A stretch of 64,000 bases of DNA from Buchnera aphidicola (GCF_900128725.1 NZ_LT667500.1:310001-374000), one strand, 5' to 3'; positions 18,082 through 28,314 are shown, counted from the first letter of the stretch. Made by a program: numbers and translations. Notes: generated from the sequence alone by a model not told the origin.

Positions 18082-18305
18082 AAATAACTCTTACTCCTTA
18101 AATATCTATAAAACACTGGGTATTATACGTATACACCCTGTAATAAAATTATTGATGTTTAATAAAAATATAACTATATTATAAAAGAACTATAACATAT
18201 ATACGCGGTAGCATAAAAAATTATTAAATCCAAATATATCTTCAAGAATGATATCAGAAGATCTATTGGATATAATTTCTTTTATAATAAAAATGGAGAA
18301 AAATA

Positions 18306-19401
18306 TTGGAAAATCATTTTTTAATAAAAAAAAAAAAAAAAATACAAGACAGAATCTATAACTTAAAGAGGGCTCTTTGACTATAACAACAAACAAAAAG
18401 CAATTCAATTAATCGATATTAAAATAAAAGCATTGTTAATGCAAAAAAAAACTAAAAAAATATCTGAATTATATAAAAAAAAAAATCTTTTATTAGAAAA
18501 AACAAGAAAAATTCAAGAATTAACTATGATATTTCAAGAGATAAAAGATTGGATAGAAATATTTAAAAATGAAAACGATATCGCAGTTATAAAAGAAATA
18601 AAGTCTGAATATAAAAAATTGAAAAAAAAAATTAATATTTTAGAAAAATATACTTTGTTTAATAATAAACATGATAAAAAAAATTGTTTTTTAAACATAA
18701 CATCTGGATCTGGGGGAACTGAATCTCAAGATTGGACTAGGATGTTGTTAAAAATGTATTTAAAATATTCAATAAAAAAGGGTTTTAAAGTAACAGTTAT
18801 TACAGAATCTAGGGGAGAAAACGGAGGAATAAAATCTATTACAGTAAAAGTAAAAGGTAAATTCGCGTTCGGTTGGTTTCGCACAGAAACCGGAATACAT
18901 CGATTAGTTAGAAAAAATCCATTTGATTCGAACAATAAAAGACATACTTCTTTTAGTTCAATATTTGTATATCCGGAACTAAAAAATAAAATCAATATAA
19001 ATATTCAGCCTAAAGATTTAAGAATTGATGTATACCGAGCATCAGGATCAGGAGGTCAGCATGTAAACCGAACAGAATCAGCTGTTCGTATTACGCACAT
19101 CCCTACCGGAATAACTACTCAATGTCAAAATGATAGATCACAACACAAAAACAAAAATACAGCTTTAAAACAACTGCAGGAAAAATTGTATAATGCAGAA
19201 AATAAAAAAAAATATATAGAAAAAAAAAATATTAATAAAAATAAACCAGATATTAAATGGGGAAACCAAATCCGCTCATATACATTAGATGATTCAAGAA
19301 TCAAAGATATAAGAACACGAATAGAAAGAAAAGATATCGAAAATATTTTAAACGGTGATTTACATGAATTCATTGAAGCGAGTTTAAAAATGGGATTTTA
19401 A
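18306..19401 (+). CDS. prfB: peptide chain release factor 2 with programmed +1 frameshift
   Basis: RF2 releases peptides at UGA and UAA. The gene is read in two frames. Frame 0 starts at TTG 18306, with GGAG seven bases upstream, and runs 24 codons through IQDRIYNLKRAL to an in-frame UGA at 18378-18380. A +1 shift at CTT TGA C continues with DYNNKQ to the stop at 19401. The joined product is 364 residues (E. coli 365). AGAGGG lies two bases before the CTT, like the internal Shine-Dalgarno-type stimulator in E. coli. GGQ (in GSGGQHVNRTES) is intact. Oddly, the stop-codon tripeptide is NPF (residues 204-206) instead of SPF. The 5' coding part contains a run of 17 A (18326-18342). lysS follows five bases later, as in E. 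coli. Confidence 0.93.
18369..18381 (+). promoter_or_regulatory. prfB +1 programmed frameshift site
   Basis: Frame 0 reads AGG GCT CTT TGA, followed by C. The slippery CTT, UGA and following C are the same as in the E. coli autoregulatory site, and a purine-rich AGAGGG lies just upstream. Low RF2 should slow termination at UGA and favour the shift, giving feedback control (established for E. coli; inferred here). Confidence 0.92.
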
Positions 19402-19406
19402 AAAAT

Positions 19407-20927
19407 ATGTCAAAAATTATAGAGTCTAGCAAAATAGACGGAATTGCAAAAAAAGAAAAACGGATCAGAAAAAATAAACTTCAAAAACTGCGCCAATTAG
19501 GATTTGATTTTCCGAATAAATGCCATTACAAACAAACCATTCAGGAGCTGTGTTGCTTATACGGACAACATGCTAAACACGAATTACATGAAATTAACTG
19601 TAACATTAGTACGGCCGGAAGAATAATCAAAAAAAGAGTTTTAGGAAAAGCCTTATTTTTTGTTATACAAAATTATAATTTTGTTATTCAAATTTATATA
19701 AAAAGCAATTTATTTGAAAAAAATTATTATAAAAATCACATTATAGAATTAGATTTAGGTGATATTATTGAAACTCAGGGTAAATTATTTAAAACTAATA
19801 CACTAGAATTATCTATTTATTGTAAAAAAATATACTTATTAACAAAAGCTATAAGACCCTTACCGGATAAGTATTATGGTCTTAAGAATCAAGAAATTAA
19901 GTATAGAAAGAGATATTTAGACCTTATTTCCGGAAAAGAAACAATGAATATCTTTATAAAAAGATCCGATATTATTTTTAATATCCGGTCTTTTATGAAA
20001 AAAAAAAATTTTCTCGAGGTAGAAACTCCTATGATGCATCCCGTTCCGGGCGGAGCTAATGCAAAACCTTTTATTACTTATCACAACTCTTTAAGCGAAA
20101 CTATGTATTTAAGAGTAGCCCCTGAATTATATCTAAAAAGACTGATTATCGGAGGATTTGATAAAATATTCGAAATAAATAGGAATTTTAGAAACGAAGG
20201 TATTTCTACTAGACATAATCCTGAATTTACTATGATGGAAATTTACATGTCTTATAGTAATTACAAAGATATGATGTCTCTTTTAGAGAAACTGTGTATT
20301 TTTTTAGTAAGAAAAATTTCTTCTTCATTAATTATAACGTATAATAAACATGAATTAAACTTTAATAAAAAAATAAAAAAAATGACAATGATCGAATCTA
20401 TTATAAAATTTAATAAAAATATTCACGCTACTGATTTAGACGATATTGACAAAATAAAAGTATTAATCAAAAAACTAAATATTCATACTACTTCTTCCGC
20501 ATCTCTAGGAGAGATTATACATTTAATTTTCGAAAAAACGACAGAAAAAAAAATCATCAACCCTACCTTTATTACAAGTTATCCTATTGAAATTTCCCCT
20601 TTAGCCAGGAAAAAAGAAAAAGATAAAAAAACTGCAGAACGATTTGAATTTTTTATATCTGGATATGAAATAGCGAACGGTTTTTCTGAATTAAATGATC
20701 CCAACGAACAAAAAAAACGCTTTAAATTACAAATAAAACAAAAAAAAAGAAACCAAAAAGAACTACATAATTTTTATTATGACAAGGATTATATTACAGC
20801 ACTAGAACATGGTTTACCGCCTACATCTGGATTAGGTATAGGAATTGATAGATTGATAATGATTTTGACAAATCAAAAAAGTATTAAAGATGTTATCTTA
20901 TTTCCTATTTTAAAAAAGATTCTTTAA
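19407..20927 (+). CDS. lysS: lysyl-tRNA synthetase (class II)
   Basis: Charges tRNA-Lys. The 506 residues match E. coli LysS (505). The N-terminal OB-fold (about 60-150) is followed by the class II core: FLEVETPMMHPVPGGANAKPF (motif 1 region), FEINRNFRNEGISTRHNPEFTMME (motif 2) and GLGIGIDRLIM (motif 3, about 477). The start codon is five bases after the prfB stop without an obvious ribosome-binding site, so translational coupling to prfB is likely. The demand for this enzyme should be high given the lysine-rich proteome (inference). Confidence 0.97.
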   Translation: MSKIIESSKIDGIAKKEKRIRKNKLQKLRQLGFDFPNKCHYKQTIQELCCLYGQHAKHELHEINCNISTAGRIIKKRVLGKALFFVIQNYNFVIQIYIKSNLFEKNYYKNHIIELDLGDIIETQGKLFKTNTLELSIYCKKIYLLTKAIRPLPDKYYGLKNQEIKYRKRYLDLISGKETMNIFIKRSDIIFNIRSFMKKKNFLEVETPMMHPVPGGANAKPFITYHNSLSETMYLRVAPELYLKRLIIGGFDKIFEINRNFRNEGISTRHNPEFTMMEIYMSYSNYKDMMSLLEKLCIFLVRKISSSLIITYNKHELNFNKKIKKMTMIESIIKFNKNIHATDLDDIDKIKVLIKKLNIHTTSSASLGEIIHLIFEKTTEKKIINPTFITSYPIEISPLARKKEKDKKTAERFEFFISGYEIANGFSELNDPNEQKKRFKLQIKQKKRNQKELHNFYYDKDYITALEHGLPPTSGLGIGIDRLIMILTNQKSIKDVILFPILKKIL

Positions 20928-21098
20928 CTAAAGTGTAGTAAATAACAAGAAACGAAAAGATTTTTAGGCAATTTAATCAATTATAAAGCCAAATAATAAA
21001 ATTATTATACTCAAATAAAATCTATGCATTCTATTCTTTAAATTCAGAAATTAAAATAATTTAAAAAATAATAAAAAATAACCCCACGGAATCATCAT

Positions 21099-22352
21099 AT
21101 GCGTTATACAACTGAAATACAGCAAAAAATGTTAGAACGTAAAAATTTAATACCTTTAATTGAAAAATATAATACTCCCATGTGGGTTTACAATGCAGAT
21201 ATTATTAAAACACAAATTAAAAAATTGAAAAAATTTGATATTATTAGATTTGCTCAAAAATCTTGTTCTAATATCCATATCTTAAAAATTATGCAACGAA
21301 ATAATATAAAAATTGATGCTGTATCTTTAGGAGAAATCGAAAGAGCTTTAGCTGCAGGGTTTCAACCTAAAGATCATAATATTGTTTTTACATCAGATAT
21401 TTTAGAAAATGATGTTCTTCAAAAAGTCATTGAACTCAATATACCTGTTAATGCGGGTTCAGTAGATATGTTAAAAAAAATCGGGAAAATATCTCCACAA
21501 TACCCTGTATGGATCAGAATTAATCCTAAATTTGGTGATGGACATCATTTAAAAACTAATACGGGAGGAGAAAATAGCAAACACGGAATTTGGGATCCGT
21601 TAGAGGCTCTTGCAATAATCAAACAATATAACTTAAATTTAATTGGATTGCATATTCATATTGGTTCGGGAGTTAACGAAAAAAACTTATATCAAGCAAG
21701 TCTAGCAATGCAAAAATATGCAATACAAATAAACAAAAAAATACAATTTATCTCAGCTGGGGGGGGATTAAAAATTCCATATACATCTCTAGATCAAGAG
21801 ACTAATATTAGTAATTATTTTGAAACATGGAATAAAACTAAAAAAATTATTTCTTCAAGACTAAAATGTCCTATTCGGCTAGAAATTGAACCAGGACGTT
21901 TTTTAGTTGCTCAATCTGGTATTTTAATTGCTGAAATATATTCAATAAAAAAAATAGGAAAAAATACTTTTATACTTATAAATGCAGGATTTAATGATTT
22001 AATGAGACCAGTATTGTACGGAAGTTATCATAAAATCACCGTACTCCATAAAAATCCTATAAATGAACAAAAAAGCTCAGTTATTCAAGGAATTATTGCA
22101 GGACCATTATGCGAATCAGGAGATGTGTTTACGGTAACAAAAACTGGAATAATATGTCATAGAAAAATCCCACAAGTCCATATCGGAGATTATATTATTA
22201 TACATAATACGGGGGCTTATGGTGCTTCTATGTCCTCAAATTATAATAGTCGACCGTTAATACCAGAAATATTATATAAAAATAATAAATTTAAATTAAT
22301 TAGAAGGCGTCAAACAATACAAGAAATGTTAAACTTGGAAACATCGTTATAA
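21099..22352 (+). CDS. lysA: diaminopimelate decarboxylase
   Basis: The last step of lysine synthesis: meso-diaminopimelate to lysine, PLP-dependent. The 417 residues compare with 420 in E. coli. PLP lysine lies in RFAQKSCSNIHIL (about 50-62). GENSKHGIW, HIHIGSG, SAGGGLKIPY, EPGRFLVAQSG and the dimer-interface GPLCESGDV are all present. The start ATG is preceded by a weak GGA. Together with asd in this window it points to lysine provisioning to the host. It stands as a separate unit, with about 170 bases upstream. Confidence 0.97.
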   Translation: MRYTTEIQQKMLERKNLIPLIEKYNTPMWVYNADIIKTQIKKLKKFDIIRFAQKSCSNIHILKIMQRNNIKIDAVSLGEIERALAAGFQPKDHNIVFTSDILENDVLQKVIELNIPVNAGSVDMLKKIGKISPQYPVWIRINPKFGDGHHLKTNTGGENSKHGIWDPLEALAIIKQYNLNLIGLHIHIGSGVNEKNLYQASLAMQKYAIQINKKIQFISAGGGLKIPYTSLDQETNISNYFETWNKTKKIISSRLKCPIRLEIEPGRFLVAQSGILIAEIYSIKKIGKNTFILINAGFNDLMRPVLYGSYHKITVLHKNPINEQKSSVIQGIIAGPLCESGDVFTVTKTGIICHRKIPQVHIGDYIIIHNTGAYGASMSSNYNSRPLIPEILYKNNKFKLIRRRQTIQEMLNLETSL

Positions 22353-22500
22353 ACATACGTAAGTAAATTGTATGAACGGTTTCAATCCATAAAACACTTT
22401 ATAAAAAATAATAAATTTATTTTTGATATCTAGTGGGCGCTTAAACCAACTTAACGTACTAAATATGCCTATACATAACTTCAAACTCAATATTAAAACT

Positions 22501-23874
22501 ATGAAAAAAAAAGTATATATTAAAACATGGGGATGTCAAATGAACGTTCATGACTCCTCAATGATAAAAAATATTTTAAAAGCAACCAATCAATATACTA
22601 TAATCGATCAACCTGAAATATCTGACATATTAATTTTAAATACCTGTTCAATTAGAGAGAACGCACAAGAAAAGTTATTTCATCAACTCGGCCGGTGGAA
22701 AAAATTAAAAAAAAAAAAAACAAAAACCATAATAGCGGTGGGGGGATGTGTTGCTACTCAAGAAGGAAAGAAAATTTATAAAAGAGCTAATTTTATCAAT
22801 ATTATATTTGGTCCACAAACACTGCATAGATTACCAAAATTATTGGAGCAAGCTTATACGAATAAGAAAATATTAATTGATATTAAAGAAAAGTCGCTAA
22901 AAAAATTTGACCATTCAATTAATAAAGAAATAAACAAAAAAATTACGTCATTTGTTACTATCATAGAGGGATGTAATAAATATTGTTCTTTTTGTATTGT
23001 TCCGTATACTAGAGGAAAAGAAACTAGTAGAAATAACAAAGACATTCTCACAGAAATAACCAGTCTAACACAAATTGGAGTACGCGAAGTTATTTTATTA
23101 GGTCAAAATGTTAATGCTTATAATATATACAATAAAAAAAGCAAAAAAAAATATCGTTTTTCAGACTTATTATATGAAATAGCCGCAATTCCAAAAATTG
23201 ATAGAATCAGATATATAACTAGTCATCCCATAGAATTTAGCGATGATATTATAGATGCATATAAAAAAATTCCTCAGCTAACAAATTTTTTACATTTACC
23301 CATACAGAGCGGATCAAATAAAATTTTACGACTAATGAAGCGCGGCTATACTGTAGAAAAATATGAACATATTATTGATAAATTAAAGCACATTAGACCT
23401 AACATGACAATTAGTTCTGATTTTATTGTCGGATTTCCTGGAGAAACAGATAAAGATTTTCAAAAAACCCTTGATTGCGTATCAAAAATTAATTTTGATA
23501 CTAGCTATAGTTTTATCTATTCGCAAAGACCGGGAACCAGAGCAGAAAAATTAATAGATACAACTTCTCTAGAAGAAAAAAAGAAAAGATTATTTCTCCT
23601 ACAAAATACAATAAAACAACAAGCGCTTCGTTGGAAAAGAAGGATGTTAGGCACTCAACAATCCGTTTTAGTAGAAGGCTTTATGAAAAACAATATTCAC
23701 GAATTATATGGACGAACAGAAAATAATAGAATTATTATTTTTACCGGAAACTCAAATCTAATTGGAAAATTAATCAACGTGACTGTTACCAACATTAATT
23801 ATCATACTTGTTTGCAGGGAAAAATTAATAAAATAAATACTTACAAAATACTCAATACGCGTTCAGCAAGCTAA
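22501..23874 (+). CDS. miaB: tRNA-2-methylthio-N6-dimethylallyladenosine synthase MiaB
   Basis: A radical-SAM methylthiotransferase that adds the 2-methylthio group to i6A37 in tRNAs reading UNN codons. I choose ATG 22501 because KKKVYIKTWGCQMN aligns with the E. coli N-terminus; a TTG at 22423 would add 26 unmatched residues. The product is 457 residues (E. coli 474). The N-terminal cluster cysteines lie in WGCQMN, NTCSIRE and GGCVA, and the radical-SAM CNKYCSFC motif is near residue 158. A C-terminal TRAM domain follows. ybeY comes next, as in E. coli without ybeZ. Its Fe-S clusters fit the retained ygfZ. Confidence 0.95.
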   Translation: MKKKVYIKTWGCQMNVHDSSMIKNILKATNQYTIIDQPEISDILILNTCSIRENAQEKLFHQLGRWKKLKKKKTKTIIAVGGCVATQEGKKIYKRANFINIIFGPQTLHRLPKLLEQAYTNKKILIDIKEKSLKKFDHSINKEINKKITSFVTIIEGCNKYCSFCIVPYTRGKETSRNNKDILTEITSLTQIGVREVILLGQNVNAYNIYNKKSKKKYRFSDLLYEIAAIPKIDRIRYITSHPIEFSDDIIDAYKKIPQLTNFLHLPIQSGSNKILRLMKRGYTVEKYEHIIDKLKHIRPNMTISSDFIVGFPGETDKDFQKTLDCVSKINFDTSYSFIYSQRPGTRAEKLIDTTSLEEKKKRLFLLQNTIKQQALRWKRRMLGTQQSVLVEGFMKNNIHELYGRTENNRIIIFTGNSNLIGKLINVTVTNINYHTCLQGKINKINTYKILNTRSAS

Positions 23875-23898
23875 TAAAATAAAATTCAAAAAACTAAT

Positions 23899-24348
23899 AT
23901 GAAACTATATATTCAGAATAGATGCACAAAAAAATCTTTTTTTCCTAAAAAAAAAGATTTTTTATTATGGTTATATACAATTTTAGAAAACCAAAAAAAA
24001 GAAATTACTATTAGAATAGTAGATTGCCTAGAAATAAAATATTTAAACTATCGTTACAGAAATCATAATATTGTAACTAACGTTCTATCTTTTCCTTCTA
24101 CAGAATCAATATACACTAAGCACCACTTTCCTTATTATATAGGAGATATCATTCTATGTTCTGAATATATTAATAAAGAAGCAAGGCATTTAAAAAAAAA
24201 TATATTAGAGCATTGGGCTCACATGGTTGTTCACTCTGTATTACATCTATTACATTATCAACATGACGATAAATCAAGTCAAAAAAAAATGCAAAGACTA
24301 GAAAAAAGAATAATGCTAAAGTTAGGATATCGCGACCCTTATAATTAA
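23899..24348 (+). CDS. ybeY: endoribonuclease YbeY
   Basis: A metal-dependent RNase involved in 16S rRNA 3' maturation and ribosome quality control. The 149 residues (E. coli 155) end with the metal site HSVLHLLHYQHD. The three His ligands keep the H-x3-H-x5-H spacing, although the usual G-Y-D before the last His reads H-Y-Q. The conserved NYRYRNHNIVTNVLSFP segment corresponds to the family D-x-x-T-D-V-L-S-F-P motif, with N for D. It follows miaB after 24 bases and is probably in the same transcript. ybeZ and corC are missing from this neighbourhood. Confidence 0.92.
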   Translation: MKLYIQNRCTKKSFFPKKKDFLLWLYTILENQKKEITIRIVDCLEIKYLNYRYRNHNIVTNVLSFPSTESIYTKHHFPYYIGDIILCSEYINKEARHLKKNILEHWAHMVVHSVLHLLHYQHDDKSSQKKMQRLEKRIMLKLGYRDPYN

Positions 24349-24675
24349 AAAAAAATAAAATTTAATGTCGTACTATTAAAAATATAGCTTATATTTAAAA
24401 TTTATAAATTTTAATAAACTTTTAATATATTTATACAATACTAAATAGCTTTTGATTTCTTATATATACGCCCAATTAAAATCCACCTTAACTTTGCCTA
24501 TACTATTTATAAATATTATATATATAATGATTAATTAAAAACACACAATCAAACAAATTACATGAAATATATACATTTTTATCGCATGTACATATTAATA
24601 ATAATTATGTGAAAAATCTTATTTATAAATTTCTTGAATAAATGAATAATATTAAAATGTTTATTGGAAAAAAAT
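24349..24675. other. intergenic stretch between ybeY and leuS
   Basis: About 325 bases of AT-rich sequence with no supported gene. In E. coli corC and lnt lie here; I cannot recognise remnants. Promoter elements for leuS must lie near the end but are not clear. Confidence 0.4.
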
Positions 24676-27249
24676 ATGAAACACAATGAATATCATCATA
24701 AAAAAATAGAATCGATGGTTCAAGATCACTGGATGAAAAAAAATACTTTTTCTGTCATTAAAGATAAAAAACAGGAAAAATTTTATTGCTTACCTATGTT
24801 ACCATACCCTTCTGGAAAATTACACATGGGTCACGTACGCAATTATACTATATGTGACGTTATTTCTCGTTATCAGCGCATGCTTGGAAAAAACGTATTA
24901 CATCCTATAGGCTGGGATGCATTTGGGTTACCGGCAGAAGAAACGGCAATTAAAAATAATATTTCACCTCAAGAATGGACATATAAAAATATTGCTATTA
25001 TGAAAAAACAATTAATATCACTCGGTTTTAGTTATGACTGGACGAGAGAAATTACTACATGTACACCAGAATACTATCGCTGGGAGCAATTATTTTTTAT
25101 AAAACTATTTAAAAAAAAACTGGTATACAGAAAAAAAACTTTAGTTAATTGGTGTGAATTTGATCAAACTGTACTTGCAAACGAACAAGCTCAAAAAGGT
25201 TTATGCTGGAGATGCGGTTCCAAAATTACTTTAAAAAAAGTATCACAATGGTTTATTAAGATTACAGAATATGCAGAAGAATTATTACAAGATCTCCAGC
25301 TACTAGCTGAATGGCCTAAAGAAGTTATTACTATGCAAAAAAATTGGATAGGAAAATCAATAGGAATAAACATAACTTGTAAGCTTTACAATAAAGATTA
25401 TACGTTAAAAATATATACTACTCAGCCCGAGACTATTATGGGGATAACCTTTTTTGCAATATCAATACATCATCCGTTAATTTCATATCTCCTCAAAGAT
25501 GACGTTCAAATAAATCAATTTATAAAAAAAAATAAAGATATAAAAATTGCAGATTTTCAAAACAAAAACCAAACTATAGGAATTAATACCAATTTATTCG
25601 TACTACATCCAATCACCCAAAAAAAAATACCGCTATGGATTGTAAATTATGTAAAACATGATTATGCTACCGGAGCTATCATGGCTGTTCCAGGAAGCAA
25701 TGCAACTGATTATAATTTTGCTAAATCTAACCATATTTCTACTAAACAAATATTTTCGAAGATAAATCAAGATAATCAGGAAAAAGAAAAAATAAAATTA
25801 GTGAATTCAGGAAAATTCAATGGATTAAGTAAAAAAAAAGCACGCAAAGTAATCTCAAGTATTCTTATTAATCAAAAAATAGCAAAAAACGCCACATTTT
25901 ACAAAATAAAAGATTGGTGTATTTCTAGACAAAGATACTGGGGGGCGCCTATTCCTGTTATTAAAAATAAAAGAGGAGAATGGTTTCCCGTTTCTGAAGC
26001 CGAATTACCTATTCTTTTACCCAAAGCAATATGTAAAAATCAATACTTCACATCTATGCCGAACAAAAAAAATAAATTAGAAAAAAAAATTTCTCAAAAA
26101 TTAATGACTCGCGAAAGTGATACATTCGATACTTTCATGGAATCTTCTTGGTATTATGCTAGATACACTAATCCATATTGGACAACAGATATTATAGATA
26201 TTGAATCAGCAAAATACTGGCTCCCTGTAGATCAATATGTTGGAGGAATCGAACACGCTGTAATGCATTTAATATATTTTAGATTTTATCATAAATTATT
26301 GCGTGATTTCGGATATTTACATTCTTTAGAGCCGGTAAAAAAACTTATCTGCCAAGGCATGGTGATAATTGATTCATTTTATACACATAATGCTGATGGA
26401 AGTAAAAAATGGTTATCATTATCAGAACTGAAGGTTACTCGTAATATTCATGACAAAGTTATTAACGTATCAAAAAAAAATGATTCACGAAAAGTAGTGT
26501 ACGCTGGAAAGATTAAAATGTCAAAATCAAAAAATAACGGTATAGATCCAACCTTCATAATAAATAAATATGGAGCAGATACACTACGATTATTTTTAAT
26601 GTTTGCAGCTCCTATCAACTCGGATCTAGAATGGAACTCACAAAGTATTGTAGGCATGTATAGATTCTTAACAAAAATATGGAACTTTGTTCATTCTACT
26701 AATACTGATCTATCCACAAAAAACTGTAACAGCGCTAAATATAGCCAATCAAAAATATTATCCCGATTACATAAAACAATATTAATCGTTACCCAGGATA
26801 TTGAGATAAAAAATTCATACAATACAGCTATAGCGCAAATAATAAAATTTTTTAACTATATTGTAGAAAAACATGCGCAAAAAAAAATAGACGCAGAAGT
26901 TTTAAAGGAATCTTTGGAAACTATTATAAAAATTATGTATCCTTTTACGCCTCATATTTGTTTTGTTTTATGGAAAAAAATAAAAGGAAATCATCAAATT
27001 ATTGATACCGAGCCATGGCCTCAAGTTAAAAAAAATTTAATTATTAAAAATTCTTGTAGGCTTGTGGTTCAAATTAATGGAAAAAAAAGAAATGTCATAA
27101 CAATTAATAATAATTTAATTAAACAAGAAATTATTAAGTTTATTGTACAAGCACAAGAAACGAAAAAATATTTCCAAAATATGGTGATTCAAAAAATTAT
27201 TTATATACCTAAAAAAATTATTAATTTTGTCTTATATTCAGATAAATAA
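24676..27249 (+). CDS. leuS: leucyl-tRNA synthetase
   Basis: Class I synthetase for leucine. ATG 24676 gives KHNEYHHKKIESMVQDHW, aligned with the E. coli start; a TTG four codons upstream is an alternative. The product is 857 residues (E. coli 860). HIGH motif is PSGKLHMGHVRN (about 40-51). The CP1 editing domain is present (TTQPETIMGITFFAI, NYVKHDYATGAIMAVPG). KMSKS lies in KMSKSKNNGIDP near residue 615. The zinc-type Cys pair in LCWRCGSK is kept. holA follows 15 bases later; lptE, which separates them in E. coli, is absent. Confidence 0.97.
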   Translation: MKHNEYHHKKIESMVQDHWMKKNTFSVIKDKKQEKFYCLPMLPYPSGKLHMGHVRNYTICDVISRYQRMLGKNVLHPIGWDAFGLPAEETAIKNNISPQEWTYKNIAIMKKQLISLGFSYDWTREITTCTPEYYRWEQLFFIKLFKKKLVYRKKTLVNWCEFDQTVLANEQAQKGLCWRCGSKITLKKVSQWFIKITEYAEELLQDLQLLAEWPKEVITMQKNWIGKSIGINITCKLYNKDYTLKIYTTQPETIMGITFFAISIHHPLISYLLKDDVQINQFIKKNKDIKIADFQNKNQTIGINTNLFVLHPITQKKIPLWIVNYVKHDYATGAIMAVPGSNATDYNFAKSNHISTKQIFSKINQDNQEKEKIKLVNSGKFNGLSKKKARKVISSILINQKIAKNATFYKIKDWCISRQRYWGAPIPVIKNKRGEWFPVSEAELPILLPKAICKNQYFTSMPNKKNKLEKKISQKLMTRESDTFDTFMESSWYYARYTNPYWTTDIIDIESAKYWLPVDQYVGGIEHAVMHLIYFRFYHKLLRDFGYLHSLEPVKKLICQGMVIIDSFYTHNADGSKKWLSLSELKVTRNIHDKVINVSKKNDSRKVVYAGKIKMSKSKNNGIDPTFIINKYGADTLRLFLMFAAPINSDLEWNSQSIVGMYRFLTKIWNFVHSTNTDLSTKNCNSAKYSQSKILSRLHKTILIVTQDIEIKNSYNTAIAQIIKFFNYIVEKHAQKKIDAEVLKESLETIIKIMYPFTPHICFVLWKKIKGNHQIIDTEPWPQVKKNLIIKNSCRLVVQINGKKRNVITINNNLIKQEIIKFIVQAQETKKYFQNMVIQKIIYIPKKIINFVLYSDK

Positions 27250-27387
27250 AAGAAAAAAAATATTATGTTTATTGATACTATGAATTTAAAAAAATATTTA
27301 TATAATAATAAGATTAGTACCATTGTAATAATCGAATCTAACTATATTTTTATTAAAGAAAATAAAAAAATAATTATCAAATATTTT

Positions 27388-27397
27388 AAAAAAAAAA
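27388..27397 (+). repeat. poly(A)10 frameshift tract 1 in holA
   Basis: Frame 1 reads TTT AAA AAA AAA ATT TTA AAA TAG. With eleven A the frame continues through NFKIVNQLTYQAHNW into the next open segment. Confidence 0.7.
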
Positions 27398-27928
27398 TTT
27401 TAAAATAGTAAATCAGCTGACCTATCAAGCACACAATTGGCAAAATACCACTCAAAAAATGCAAAAAAAAGATTTATTTTTTCAAAATAAAATATTTTAT
27501 ATAACAATTTATGAGTCACAGCTATCGTGGCGCATGAAACTAGACATAGAGAAAACAAAAAAATATACTAAAAATATTATTAAAATATTTTGTTTTCCGT
27601 GCTTATATGATGCCTTGTCGTGTAAAAATTTTTTCATTAATTTTTTTAAATTTAGAATTTTAATAATAAATAATGAATCATCATATATTCAAAATATAAA
27701 CTATTGGATGGAAAAAAAAATAAAAACAAGTAACATGAATATTACGAAATCAGCAAAAAAGTTTTTATTCACAAAAAACCATACTAATATACTAGTTTTA
27801 ACTAATTTTTTAGAAAAAATTATTTTATTATATCCCACACAAATCGTTACACTAGAAATGATTCAAAAATATTACAATATAAATAAGGTATTCAATTATT
27901 CTAATTGGATTCAAGCTATTGTCAATCT

Positions 27929-27940
27929 AAAAAAAAAAAA
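27929..27940 (+). repeat. poly(A)12 frameshift tract 2 in holA
   Basis: The second frame reads CTA AAA AAA AAA AAT and stops nine codons later. With thirteen A it continues as KKKKSLFILKTLKKQ, which aligns with the E. coli HolA segment around RALHILQQL. Confidence 0.7.
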
Positions 27941-28314
27941 TCTCTTTTTATTCTCAAGACGCTGAAAAAACAAAAATATGATTATTTGATCCTAATAAGC
28001 GCTTATAAAACACTAATATATATACTTTTACATCTTAAAGAAAAGAACACTATAAAAGATAATTATGCGGATTGTTTAGCATATAAAAATACAATAATAA
28101 ATATGCCTCTACACTCACTAATCCAAAAAAATAGTATTCAGACTATTAAATTAGCTTTTACACTGCTAAAACAAATAGAAATTTGTTTACAATATGAACA
28201 AATCACGATGATTTGGATGCATTTACAAACATTATCTATTCTTTTGAGTTAAAGTTTTTACTTAATCGAATCTGTATGATTATGTTACATAGATAAATAT
28301 AATAATATGTAAAT

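Larger units (their letters stand above)
27265..28252 (+). pseudogene. holA: DNA polymerase III delta subunit HolA, two poly(A) frameshifts
   Basis: The delta subunit of the clamp loader opens the beta clamp. The reading frame is broken twice. From ATG 27265 the first frame stops at TAG 27406-27408, just after ten A (27388-27397). The second frame stops at 27965, just after twelve A (27929-27940). The third frame runs to TAA at 28252. One extra A in each tract gives one continuous 329-residue protein (E. coli 343) with the expected alpha-helical, poorly conserved HolA layout. Position directly after leuS is the E. coli one. The delta subunit should be essential, so either two slippage events rescue it or the genome has lost or miscalled it. 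Sequence conservation is low; context carries much of the call. Confidence 0.75.

Noticed and set aside
18190-18408. Minus-strand ORF of 72 codons overlapping the prfB start
   Set aside because: It is antisense to the prfB leader, is dominated by a Phe run from the A17 tract and has no family features.
18433-19401. A short 322-residue release factor starting at 18433
   Set aside because: The frame is open upstream to a conserved CTT TGA C shift site and the leader encodes RF2-like IQDRIYNLKRAL.
27905-28252. A separate 115-residue protein starting at 27905
   Set aside because: It is the third frame of holA; its first residues are out-of-frame sequence before the A12 tract, and only the part after the tract resembles HolA.
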